The notes below the pieces were generated by a model. That model saw only the letters and a list, made by a program, of their open reading frames with translations. It did no database searches and was not told the origin of the DNA. Of a stretch of DNA of 64,000 nt, positions 44,380 to 55,349 are shown in pieces. Every line of letters begins with the position of its first letter. The first letter of the stretch is position 1. Origin of the DNA: Boesenbergia rotunda (lineage: Eukaryota; Streptophyta; Magnoliopsida; Zingiberales; Zingiberaceae); assembly GCA_024364735.1 (NCBI GenBank), contig JAGFNQ010000703.1, positions 234,920 to 298,919 of the forward strand, written 5' to 3'. A program made the translations under genes and the position numbers.

Positions 44380-44647
44380 CCGGGCGCCCGTGACTCCTCG
44401 GGCGCCCCCACCATGCTTTCTACTTCTCCCGAGACAAAAAGCTGAGTCTGACCTTTGACCAGGGCGCCCGGAACCACGCGGGCGCCCCCATCACAGTCAA
44501 TGCAGCAAAAAGCTACAAACAAGCCTTAACCAGGGCGCCCGGAGCACTCCGGGCGCCCCCATCCAGCTGCAGTCTCTGCCAAACGCAAAGACCACTGACC
44601 CAGGCGCCCGGGAGCTCCCGGGCGCCCCGAATGACCTCTCTATATAA
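44380..44647 (+). promoter_or_regulatory. Internal promoter: GGGCGCCC palindrome array plus TATA box
   Basis: About eight GGCGCC-centred palindromes arranged in pairs (44381-44628) precede TATATAA at 44641-44647. Transcription would start near 44670, about 80 nt before the ATG at 44750. The arrangement copies that of the LTR (array, then TATA), although the surrounding sequence is different. Promoter function is inferred. Confidence 0.6.
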
Positions 44648-44749
44648 GGGCATCCGAACCCCTCTTCTTCCCACACCAAAAACTTCTTCCTTCCTCACTT
44701 CCTTCCTACAAAGAAGACCAAGAGACCTTGCAAGCGCTCGTCCTCAACC

Positions 44750-46030
44750 ATGCCTCCCCGAGCTGCCCGGTATAATTTCTTTATTGCATTTAAATTAATT
44801 TTTAATTTTAATACAATACCTTCATACTTCTTTTAAATTCCTTCTCTTAGAAGACGTCGACCAAACCCGGCCAACCCCGGTGCCGAACCAAGTCCTGACC
44901 CTAGGTTCCCTACCCTAGAATTATGTAATAAGTTTACTCAAACCATTTACAAGCCTATTAAGACAAGCTATCTTAATAGACATTTCTTTACTCAATCATG
45001 CCCCGTAGCCATGAATATTATAAACTTCTATCAATTAGATAATCTTGTCTTCTGCACTCATACCATTAATGAATCCTTATATGTAGAATTTTACAATAAC
45101 ATAGTTCGACAAGATAATCTCATGTTTAACACTACTGTTCAAGGAATACCTCTGTCTATCACCCCTACTTTGCTGAACCGATTCCTTGGACTACAACCCT
45201 CCCAGTCCACATTCTGCTGCTATCCACCTAGAAATCCTCCATTTGATTCTCCCTACTCTCACATTACCTTAGACATCATTCACTCCTATTTCTATAGGGA
45301 AGCACTCCCCGCAAATAGACGATTCCAAGCTGTTGAACTTCAGGCACAGGACTATGCCCTGTACAGAGTCTTGGTCCACTGTATCTTACCACTCTCCACT
45401 AGAGATCTCGGGACCATGAAACCCTTTCATGCCTTACTTCTGTATGCCCTGGTCCATCACCTTGACATTGACATTGGACTACACATGTTTCATACTATCT
45501 TGCATGCGTCCAGTGTCACTACCCAGGGACGAGTGCGCACTCCATTCTGCCACATCATCACCTCCCTCCTTCATCACCACGGTCGTGACACTACCATGGG
45601 TGAAATAACCGCTATGACCGACTTTGATGAAATAGGATTTAGGAACTTCTCGTTAGCGGGTCTAGAGGTATCGACCACCGGGGTCTTGAGTTGGAGACGA
45701 CAGCAAGCCGGGGCCCCGATCGACTCAGACGAGGAGGTTGAGGTCGACGTTGCAGATCTGGCCGCTAAGGCTCGAGCACACATAGACGAGCCTCCTCCAC
45801 CGGCACTCTACGATCGAGTGACACAACTGGAGACACATGTCCAGAGTCTCCGAGAGGAAGTGGAGGCGAACCACGATGAAAACATGACAACAAATCTAGG
45901 CTACTACACCGACTACATGAGTGCCCTCAGAGCTGAGAGGGAGGCCAGAGATGCACAGTATCACGAGATGATGACCCTATTTCGATCCTGGCAGCCAGAC
46001 TCCTCTGATCATCCCGGTCCCTCGTCCTAG
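44750..46030 (+). CDS. Accessory ORF, putative plant transposon protein type, spliced
   Basis: Proposed CDS: join(44750..44769, 44851..46030), 399 residues. Exon 1 gives MPPRAA; an 81-nt AT-rich intron (GTATAA...CTTAG) joins it in frame to the Arg/Pro-rich start of exon 2, and the frame stays open to TAG at 46030. The unspliced alternative begins at the ATG at 45011. The middle part (GIPLSITPTLLNRFLGL, HALLLYALVHHLDIDIGLHM) resembles the 'putative plant transposon protein' domain (Pfam PF20167 as I recall it), whose role is unknown. The C-terminus has an acidic patch and a coiled coil (about 325-347), then a Ser/Pro tail. It sits where SIRE elements have an env-like ORF, but I see no signal peptide or membrane segment. 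The ORF at 63482-63997 looks comparable. Confidence 0.72.
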
Positions 46031-47484
46031 ATTTGCTTAGCATTGTACTAGTAACTATTTGACTGCCCCTACTTAGTAGGGTTGACTTATGCCTGACTTG
46101 TATAACTGTGTTGGATTTTGAGTACTTGCTCTGTTCTATTTGACTAGCTAACTTATGGAAATGAGTACTTGGTCTGTCCTATTTGATCAGTTAGGATTGT
46201 GCTATGTAGAATAGATTAACTCTACTTTTGATTTTTTTTGCTTTACTTAATTTAAAAATCAGTTTCTAAAAGAATTTTGAAAAACTGTTGGTTTTAAAAT
46301 CAGTTTTTTTAATCTTTTCCAACTTAGTTTTATTTCAAAACTACCCCCTTTCAAAATTAGGACTTTTTCGCAAATGGACTTAGCTTAGGCCCTAACCCTA
46401 GAACTGCATGCACCTATAGATTTAGAAGCCAACATCTCACAAGCACGTTAGGGTACTTTTGAATGATAACCTAGAAAGGGTTGAGATGCTTAGGTCTTTG
46501 CCTTAATTCAAGATGCTTTAAGTCAGTGCATCTGCAGTAATTGGGGCATTAAATACAACTTACACAGCAATCAAGTTAAGTGTCAAGTTTAGAAAATCTA
46601 ACTTGAACAGAAACACTTAACTTGACTAACCCTAGCAAAAACTACTGCTTATAACAGTTAGTGAGTAGCTAATTGGGTTAGACAGGTCCCTATAAGAGAA
46701 AATCAACTGATTTGGTCTAAGTCTTCTCATAAATTGGTTCAGTACAGCAAAATCATACAAATATTTTTCCTTTATGAAAATTATTCCCTTTATGCAATTT
46801 TAATTCCTGCTATTTTTATCTGTTTTTGATATATGGCAAAGGGGGAGAGATAAGAAAGGAGAGAATTTAAAATTTTCTATTTAATTTTTTTTTTGTCTTA
46901 AATTTTTTTCTCAAAATTTCAAAATCTATCCTTTATTCAAAAAGTACTTAACTAAGCTTTTCAAATTTTTTAAGTACTTAAGCTTTTCAAAAATACTATA
47001 AGTACTTAAGCATTTTTGAGCCTTTCAAAACTTTCTAAGTACTTAAGCTTCTCAAAAAATTTACTAAAGTCTTTTTCAAATCTTACTAAGTACTTAAGTT
47101 TTTAATCTTACTAAGTACTTAAGTTTTTAATCTTACTAAGTACTTAAGTTAAAGCTTTCAAAAACTTTTGAGTACTTTAAAACTTAAGGCTTCAAAATTT
47201 TTTTTAAGTACTCTAAACTCATGCTTCTAAAAATCTTCTATGTACTTTTAAAAATTAAGTTGTCAAAAGATTTCCAAGTACCTAAACTTAAGTTTTCAAA
47301 AGTGCAAAAATCATTTTTGAAAATACAAAAGCCTTCTGTTGAAAAATTCTAAGTAAAAATTATTTTTAGAACCCCACGAATTTTTGAAAAATCTAGGGGG
47401 AGAGTCCTTCCAGGGGGAGGGAACAAAATGTGTTTACATGCTTTGATTAAACTTAACTTTTTGAACTAGGGTTGTCATAAATCA
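46031..47484 (+). other. Non-coding 3' interior of the pol-less element
   Basis: AT-rich. Between about 46940 and 47290 there are about ten degenerate direct repeats of AAGTACTTAAG(C/T)TTTTCAAA. No ORF with a known domain is present. Confidence 0.75.
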
Positions 47485-47497
47485 AAAAGGGGGAGAT
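47485..47497 (+). other. Polypurine tract
   Basis: AAAAAGGGGGAGA(T) sits directly before the 3' LTR. It primes plus-strand synthesis. The other pol-less elements have nearly the same tract. Confidence 0.88.
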
Positions 47498-48821
47498 TGT
47501 TGGTGCAGAAGGCACCCAAGTCAAACCTGTGTTTTGATAATGACAACAGGGTTCAAAAGTTAAGTCTTACTTGTTATTTAATATGTTACTCTAGTGTGCA
47601 GGGTAAAAAGCCTTAGCGAAGGACTGCTAGGCACTGGCGAAGGAATGCCAGGATAAAAAGCCCTAGCGAAGGACTACTAGGCACTGGCGAAGGAATGCCA
47701 GGGTAAGAAGCCCTAGCGAAGGACTGCTAGGCGCCAGGCGAAGGACAGCCTGGGACTGAAGCCTTAGCGAAGGAATGCTAGTCACCGGGCGAAGGACAGC
47801 TCGGCATCCAAGACCTGGCGAAGGACCGCGAGGCAAAAGTCCAACCAGAGGAATGGTTGGCATCAGGTACATTCTCCCGAGAGGAGTAGGTGAGGACGCG
47901 CTCTCCGTCGAGGGAACAGTAGGCGTCGGTTCGATCTAGGGTTCCATTTTGGAGACCCAAAGTCAGAACCAAGACAGCTAAGGCTGTACAAACTATTATT
48001 TTATTATTTTATTGTGTTTTGGACTAACCCTGGATGCAGGACCGAAGGAACGAGTGTCTGCAGCTCAGAGAGCCTCAAAGGAATGAGGCAACAGGTGACC
48101 AGGGCGCCCGGAGTGTCCCGGGCGCCCCCAAGGTAAGCACAAAACACAAGAAAGCAAAGCAAGCTTCGACATATACTCTCCCGGGCGCCCCCGCTGCTCC
48201 CGGGCGCCCCCAATACAAGCCTACGAAGAGAAGCCAGCCAAGCCAAAGGGATAAAGACTTGACCCGGTCAACTCGGGCGCCCCCAGCGTCCCGGGCGCCC
48301 CGGTCAAGATGTGATCCCGAGGTTGAAGGGATCAGAAGTTGACCGAGGGAAAGGTGGATCAGCCGGCACGTGTGGGGGCGCCCCCGATGTCCCGGGCGCC
48401 CCCAGGCCCTATATAAAGGGCCCTCGACCCCAAGGCTGAAACAAGAATTCATTCAACGCTTCGACGCTCTTCTACTCCCGCGCTCTGCTCCGGAAACCTC
48501 CCAACTCGAGCCGACGACGTCCCTCCGCTCCGAAAAGTCAATCTACCTCGGACATCGGTAACAAAAGAGCGATCTTTTAATTTTGTGTTTACGATACTGC
48601 AATTGTAATATTGATTTGTAAACCATTTTGCGAACTTATAGAATTTCCCGCAGAAAATGGTCAACGACCGTGAGCCTTGGAGTAGGAGTCGACCTAGTCT
48701 TCGAACCAAGTAAAATACCTGTGTTTGCGATTATCTTTATTCCGTTGTGCAAATTCTCTAATTTCTAAAATCCGAACGCTTTCCGATATTCACCCCCCCT
48801 ATCGGTTCTCTCGATCCAACA
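47498..48821 (+). repeat. 3' LTR of the pol-less element
   Basis: 1324 bp, nearly identical to the 5' LTR, with the same hairpin array, palindromes and TATA. Confidence 0.93.
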
Positions 48822-48826
48822 GTTGT

Positions 48827-51623
48827 TTTGTTTTACGAGGTCTATCTGTATTTTACGGATTTAATTTCCGGAGTCATTTTCTAGTTGTGGTTGTTTTGGG
48901 ACTTGGCAGCAACGGATTTCTCCAGGCGACAAGTAAGTAAGTTGTTAAGGTATATTTTGATAATTATCCTATCCATTGTATACATTGCATTGTCTAAGGT
49001 TGTGTAGATATATGTTAGCTTAATTAGATACCATACTATTACCTATAGCCAACTGCTAGGTATTCTTTATGCTTGAATTAGACTGATAGACTACAAGTAC
49101 ATGATAGTCTGTCTCCTGATTGGCGGATATCTTTGAGTGGTTGATGGAGAGTGTAGAAGGGTAGTTGACTTCCTCTTTCAGAAGGCTTGTCCGGTGGATT
49201 CATATTGAGGATGACTTTATCTTACTCTGTTATTGTGCAAAAAAATAGTAAGTTTGATAAGTGTTTGAGGTTGTGGTATTTATTTTTCTAATGGACCATT
49301 TGGTGAATATGATTTTATAGTGATTATTTAAAAGTTGTTATTGATAGTGGCAGATTGGTTTCTAATGGACCATCTTGTTTAAGTTGGTATAAACATATGC
49401 TAGCTTAGTTGGATAACATATTGTTATTTGTATTCAACTATTGGTTATTCTTTGGACTTTATTTTGTATCAGATTGATTTATAATGGTACATAACCTGCT
49501 ATGACGCAGAAGAGGTGGAATTAGATGTATACTATCCTAGTTGATAGGAGATAGAGGTATCCTAGTCCATGGGGATGTTGATCGTAGATTAATCGTACTT
49601 GGTTAGTTGACCAAGAGGGTGTTTTTGGATTTATGATTTGCTATGATGCAAATCATTCACCAGACTAGGCCACCTTTGGGGTTGAAGATACAAGAGATGT
49701 ACTTTGGAAAATGAAGAATCACTTAGTGATTATATTGAGGTATATATGAGAGATTGTATATCTCTTCTTGATTGTTTGGTTGGTTGTAAGGGTTCCTGAA
49801 CTTGGAGGAACCAAAGTAGGATGGTTTACAAGGCGAGGGTTAGTCGACTCGCCTAACACTAATCTATAAGGAATTCTAACTAATAGACCAGTCGTACATG
49901 ATTAGATAATCTTGACAGTACATCGGGATATACGACCCGTGGGTACATGGGGAACAGGGTGTCAGTAGGGATGGCAATTTCACCCGAATCCGACGGAGAA
50001 TTTGACATCCGACCCGAATGGAGGAGGATATGGAGAGACTATCAATACTCGATATCCGACCCGAATACCCGATTAAATAAAAAATACATATATACATTAA
50101 AGATTTTTCCCCAAAACCTATTAATAATTTATATTAATGTTAGAAATAGATTATATATATGTTTAATCTATTTTTAAAATTATAGATATATATATTTTTT
50201 AACTTTAATGTTAATCATAATGTACTTTTGTTCAATGATATAGTTGGATATAAAGAAAAAAAATTATTAGTATACAAGATATCCAATCCTTTAATGGGTA
50301 TGGGTATACCCGACGGATATCCGATACCCGATGGGTATGGATACAGAGGATATAGAATCCGATTCGAACGCGACCCATTGCCATCCCTAGGTGTCAGTCG
50401 TTTATTATCTATGAGATTTAATCGTAGTTTGGTAGAAATTATAAAGGATGATTTTTGAGTCACAGAGTGTTAGTTGACAATTATTTTGGAAAGATGTTTC
50501 GTGATTATGTCTCTTTATCATTGATCAGAAACTAATCAATGTGAACGATGTTTAAGGATAGATCGAGATTGATGAATCTTTGTAATGTGTTATGTTTTGA
50601 GGATTTATTGGTGAATATCTTTGATTTATTGGGTGTGAGTGTGGATGGATAAATGACTTTCTCTTTCAAAGAGCCATCTCGTTAGATTTTGGTTGAGGAT
50701 GGTATGAAGATGGTGGATATCATAAAACTTTATCTTTGTGATACATACTTTTCTGGCGGATCATTGATAGAGTTACGACGTTATGATTTGTTAGTTAGAA
50801 GTTATTTTGATTTGTGATTCATGGGTGATATTGATAGATGTGATGATTGACTATTGGTGATTTGATATATACTTGATGTCAGTGGTTATAAAGTTGAGCG
50901 CCCTACGCGTGATTTTGATAAGTTCGATCGATTGTAATTGATTGTTGGGTGAAAATCTCTAGATTAGTAATCTTCAATATAGAGTGTATATTGAGAACCC
51001 AAGTAGAGAGTTAATGATGCATATTTCGCTTTGTGAACATAATGGATGGATGGGTGGAGGTTTGCTTCAGGGTGGAGTTGACTCTATGCACCTTGTGAAT
51101 TAGATTTGTCTAGCGTAGCGAATATTTGAGACGGGCTTCTAGATTTGGTTTGTTTTCTTAGATAGTCTCTGCATAGAATAGTAATCATATACTTGTGAGT
51201 TGTGACAATGGTCCTGTTATAGTTGGTTCTTGATGTGTTGTCAATTATTTTAAAATATTTGATCTAGTACAAGGTGAGCTGAAATTGATGTGGTTGACAA
51301 GCTGGGTTTAAATTATAGTATATTTGATATCATGTCATCATTGATCAAAGTGATGACGTGGAGAATAAGGAGTGAATCATGGTTCAATAAATAATGGGTG
51401 GATTTGTCACTGAACTAGCATTTCTAATACCATAAACAATGTTTGTGGATTCAAATGCTCCGATAGGATCTTATTCTATGATGTTTGATTGTAGGCTATA
51501 TATATAAAAAAATGAATCCAAATCAGAGTGTATTTTGGCACAAATTTTGAATCATTAAGTGAAATCTGTGATGTAAGTTGTACTCCTGCCTGTGGAAATA
51601 TGTAAGCAACACTTTGCCAAAAC
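48827..51623 (+). other. Non-coding interior of the gypsy-type element
   Basis: It resumes the sequence broken at 40350 (ACGAGGTCTATCTGT repeats the pre-insertion ACGAGGTCAATCTGT) and includes CTCCAGGCGACAAG, a motif near the start of many gypsy interiors. No gag or pol is detectable in any frame. Diverged repeats about 0.4-1.5 kb apart occur, for example 49005-49105 against 49400-49500, and 49135 against 50640. A non-autonomous element with a non-coding interior is likely. The fragment at 53104-53219 appears to continue it. Confidence 0.55.
49966..50389. mobile_element. hAT MITE, copy 1
   Basis: 424 bp. The termini TAGGGATGGCAAT and ATTGCCATCCCTA form a perfect inverted repeat resembling the Ac type. 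The 8-bp TSD GGTGTCAG is at 49958-49965 and 50390-50397. The interior has ACCCGA/TCGGGT-type repeats. Copy 2 lies at 62244. Confidence 0.92.
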
Positions 51624-51628
51624 AAGCT

Positions 51629-53098
51629 TGTTGGATCGAGAGAATACGATAGAGGGGGGTGAATATCGTAAATCGTTCGGATTTAGAGATAGAGAAATTG
51701 CACAGGGAAATTAAAACACAACACACGAACACAGGTGGTTTTACTTGGTTCGGAGCCTAGGTCGACTCCTACTCCAAGGCCCACGGTCGTTGACCGTTTA
51801 CTTTGGGCAATTCTATATGAGGTGCAAAAACAGTTTACAAAGATTGATTACAATAGTAGTATAGTAAACTGAAAGAAAACAGTTCTTCGTTACCGACGTC
51901 CGGTGTAGAAATTTATCTCGGAGCAGAGGGACGTCGTCGGCGCTTTCGGGTCGAGTTGGAAGGTTTCTGGGGTGAAGCGCAGGAGCAAAAGAACGTAACA
52001 GCATTGGAAGAAGTTGTGTTGAAGCTTGGGGGGTCGAGGGCCTTTTATAGGGTTCTGAGGGCGCCTTGGAGCACGGGGGCGCCCTCCACGTGGCCTGTGA
52101 TCCCCTCTTCTCGCGGTCAGCGAGTTATCCCTTCAAAGTCGGGATAATGCTTTGACGGGGGCGCCCTGGCTGACCTGTTCAGCGGGAGTATCGGCTGGAT
52201 GAGGCTTATCCTCATCGCTGACTTCAGGTGCGGGGCACCCTGGTGGTTGGGGGCGCCCTGGCTGCTGAGGGCGCCCTGGGTGCTGGGGGTGCCCTGGCTG
52301 CTGAGGGCGCCCCGGCCAGTATTCAGCCGAAGCTCCTTTTGTTTCATTTGTTTTGTGTTCACCTTGGGGGCGCCCGGGAGACTCAGGGCGCCCTACTCAG
52401 CTGCTGCCTCACTCCTTTGAGGCTCTCTGAGCTGCAGACACTCGTTCCTTTGGTCCTGCATCCAGGGTTAGTCCGAAAACAACATAAAGCAGTAAGTTGT
52501 TAGTTTTATACAGCCTTAGCTGTCTTGGTTCTGACTTTGGGTCTCCTAAATGGAACCCTAGGTCGAACCGACGCCTACTGTTCCCTCGACGGGGAACGCG
52601 TCCTCACCTACTCCTCTCGGGAGAATGTACCTGATGCCAACCGCTCTTCTGGTTGGACTTTTGCCTAGCGGTCCTTCGCCAGGTCTTGGATACCGAGCTG
52701 TCCTTCGCCCGGTGCCTAGCATTCCTTTGTTAGGGCTTCAGTACCCTGGCATTCCTTCGCCAGTGCCTAGCAGTCCTTCGCTAGGGCTTTGTGACCTGAC
52801 ATTCCTTCGCCAGTGCCTAGCAGTCCTTCGCTAGGACTTTTTACCCTGGCATTCCTTCGCCAGTGCCTAGCAGTCCTTCGCTAGGGCTTTGTGACCTGGC
52901 ATTCCTTCGCCAGTGCCTAGAAGTCCTTCGCTAGGGCTTTATGACCTGGCATTCCTTCACCAGTGCCTAGCAGTCCTTCGCTAGGACTTTTTACCCTGCA
53001 CACTAGAGTAGTATGTTAGATAACAAGTAAGACTTAACTTTTGAGCTCTGTTGCCATTATCAAAACTCAGGTTTGACTTGGGGCTTTCTGCACCAACA
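51629..53098 (-). mobile_element. Solo LTR of the pol-less family, reverse
   Basis: 1470 bp, perfect TSD AAGCT at 51624-51628 and 53099-53103. On the minus strand it starts TGTTGGTGCAGAAAG and ends CTCGATCCAACA, like 40351-41667. It contains GGGCGCC palindromes (52060-52400) and an expanded hairpin array (52580-52990) with more GCCAGG/CTAGG units than the other copies. Confidence 0.92.
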
Positions 53099-53103
53099 AA
53101 GCT

Positions 53104-53219
53104 TACCTAAAGGGTATGCCATCTTTGCTGGCAATTCTGAACCACATGATTTGATGGTGGTATTTGTAGTTCTTATTGAATAATTTGTGTTGCTGCATGA
53201 TTGAAGTGTTGTACGCTTG
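53104..53219 (+). other. Short remainder of gypsy-type interior
   Basis: It lies between the solo LTR and the copia insertion and has no features of its own. Confidence 0.35.
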
Positions 53220-55333
53220 TGTTGGGACCGGGTGCATGTTGACATGGATGCGGGTTCGTGATTTCAAAATTAATTACGTGCAGCGGATGGTTTAGCATAA
53301 ATAATTTCTCTAAATCATTTAACCACACATCTAAGCATGCAATTTTATCTTGTGTAGACATGATCATATATTTAAAATTTTACAGAAACGCAAACTAATT
53401 TACATATTACCTCGCGTAACTCGAAGGAAGGGACGAGATCCAACTGTAAGCGTCCCTTGGAAGCTCCGCCTCTATTCGCGTCCACGCCGAGTATCTTCGG
53501 GATGACTTCGCAAAGCCACGAGTTTCGTGTTCTCGAGAACTACTAGATTCTCCGAGAACGCGACGAGAAAAACCAAGAGAGAAGTCGGAAGACTAACCAC
53601 AAAAGGATGGCCGGCTGGTGCTCTTTCTTGGGGCTGGTTGGCGCACGGCAAGAAGGGGAGAAGAGAAGGAGAGAAAGAGAGGGAGAGAGCCTATGCCTTC
53701 GTCTCTTCGATTATTGCCCAAGCCTTGCCTTGGGTCCTTTATATAGTGGCCTCTCAACCAACAAGCCTCTCAAATATGGAATAACTTATTATATCATGCC
53801 AAGTTTGATTTTATATCATGGTTAAAATCATATTTTAATTCATGATAAAAATCAATCAAGTCTCTTCTCTCTTATGGAATAAATTTCCTTATCACGGTAA
53901 ATCAATTCATGATTGATTTTATAAAATAAACCAATCCATGGTTCATTTTAATTTCCATGAAAAATAAACCAAACCTTGGTTTATTATATATAAAAATTTA
54001 TATCATCCATAATTTTATAAAACAAACCACACTTGGTTTATTTTATAAATTCAACCAAAAACTTGGTTCTCTCCCTTTGTTGTGGCCGGCCAAGCAAAGA
54101 GGATGGAGGCCCTCTTTGGCCGGCCCATCCAAGCCACGCCCCAATGAATTAAACTTATTTAATTCATCTATTAAGTCTTCAAAAGACTTAGTCATTTTAC
54201 ACTTCCGATGCGTCTCTGAAAAATTCAGATTCGACTTATCGTTTGGCTCAACCAAACCTAATCTCTCTTGATTGGAAAATCTAATTTTCAACTCGTTTTA
54301 AATCCCTCGGATTACCCGTAGTGTGTGTGACTAAATAGGCTTTCGATTTATGTTGGCCGTCTATAATTAATCAATTATAGAACGATCAGGAGTGGCACCT
54401 AGTAGTACATCATGATCCCTAATTAATCGAAAGATCAACGGTTGACCTCAGAAACAATTATGAAACCCTTCAGCAGCTATAATGAATCGTACCCCATTCC
54501 CTTCACCATCTTATACCCACTTGGTTCAGGACATGGTCTATGTGTGTCAGTCTCCACTAGGCTGACTATGTCACACTTAGCCTAAGTAACGTTTTCTCGT
54601 CCTACGGATTCTAATTACTCTCATGTATTTAAGAGATTCATACTCTGAACATGTCATGCTCTGTCCAGAGGCTTCGAGTAACAATCCGACGATAGGCCTC
54701 GAGTATACATCTCCTCGCAAGGAGTGGTGAATCCTTTGTAGGCTGTTCAAACATCTTCGGGCACTTCGGCTTATACCCAATCATCTTGGGTCCACACCTC
54801 CTTGGAGACGCTTGCTTAAGATGTCAAAGTATAAGTCTCCATGACCAAGATGACTTGAACACTGTAAGTCAAAGGAACATCGCACTTAAGCTGCAGTAAG
54901 AGCTTCACTGACATATCTATATGTAGACTACCATATGAAGTTTTACAGCCAGTCACTCCAATGAACTAATTCCCTTATCTAGCATTCATGTTTATCTCCA
55001 GACATCTCAAAGTCATCAGCCAATGAGAATCAGCTGATTAGAGAATAACTCATGCTAGTCTCAACAGAATTGATAGTGTCCGTATTTATCAATTCATCGA
55101 CTAGGGACAATTTCAATACTTCACAATTGCACATGTAGAGATAATCACTAGTTGTGAATTCATCACAAATTCTCTCATGCTGTGAATTGTATTGCAGACA
55201 TTCAGTAAATGAGTTTAAGATCTCAATCAAATACACAAACATGTATACTCAAATAGTGAATATTCATTTATTAGAATAAATGATTACAATCATAAGGCGA
55301 TTGCCTTAGGACACTTCTCTCATATCACTAACA
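53220..55333 (-). repeat. 3' LTR of the copia element
   Basis: 2114 bp; plus-strand ends TGTTGGGACCGGG and CATATCACTAACA. It is followed by ACTCCCACTTGGCC, the complement of the polypurine tract. No second LTR is available for comparison. Confidence 0.8.
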
Positions 55334-55349
55334 AACTCCCACTTGGCCT

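Larger units (their letters stand above)
40351..48821 (+). mobile_element. Complete pol-less copia (SIRE-like) retrotransposon with accessory ORF
   Basis: LTRs at 40351-41667 and 47498-48821 are flanked by the perfect TSD GTTGT (40346-40350 and 48822-48826). In order the element has 5' LTR, tRNA-iMet primer site (41670), intact gag (41907-43559), a second promoter and spliced accessory ORF (44641-46030), a polypurine tract (47485-47497) and 3' LTR. Nothing like protease, integrase, reverse transcriptase or RNase H is present in the 5.8-kb interior. The two LTRs are highly similar, differing by scattered substitutions and an 8-bp ATTTTATT-type duplication near 48003, so insertion is recent. 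It landed just inside the gypsy-type element's interior. Confidence 0.93.

Noticed and set aside
44325..44698. Minus-strand ORFs over the internal promoter
   Set aside because: They derive from the palindromic GGGCGCCC array and oppose the sense of the element.
43560..47484. Hidden integrase or reverse transcriptase in the complete pol-less element
   Set aside because: No copia pol motif (YVDD, the integrase zinc finger, protease DTG/DSG context) was seen in any frame; the only substantial ORF is the accessory one.
49966..50389. Tc1/mariner MITE with a TA target
   Set aside because: The flanking TA is part of the terminal repeat; the real duplication is 8 bp in both copies, which indicates hAT.
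50215..50463. ORF with YPSGIGYPSGIP repeats, also at 62494-62694
   Set aside because: Both are translations of the same MITE; no protein function expected.
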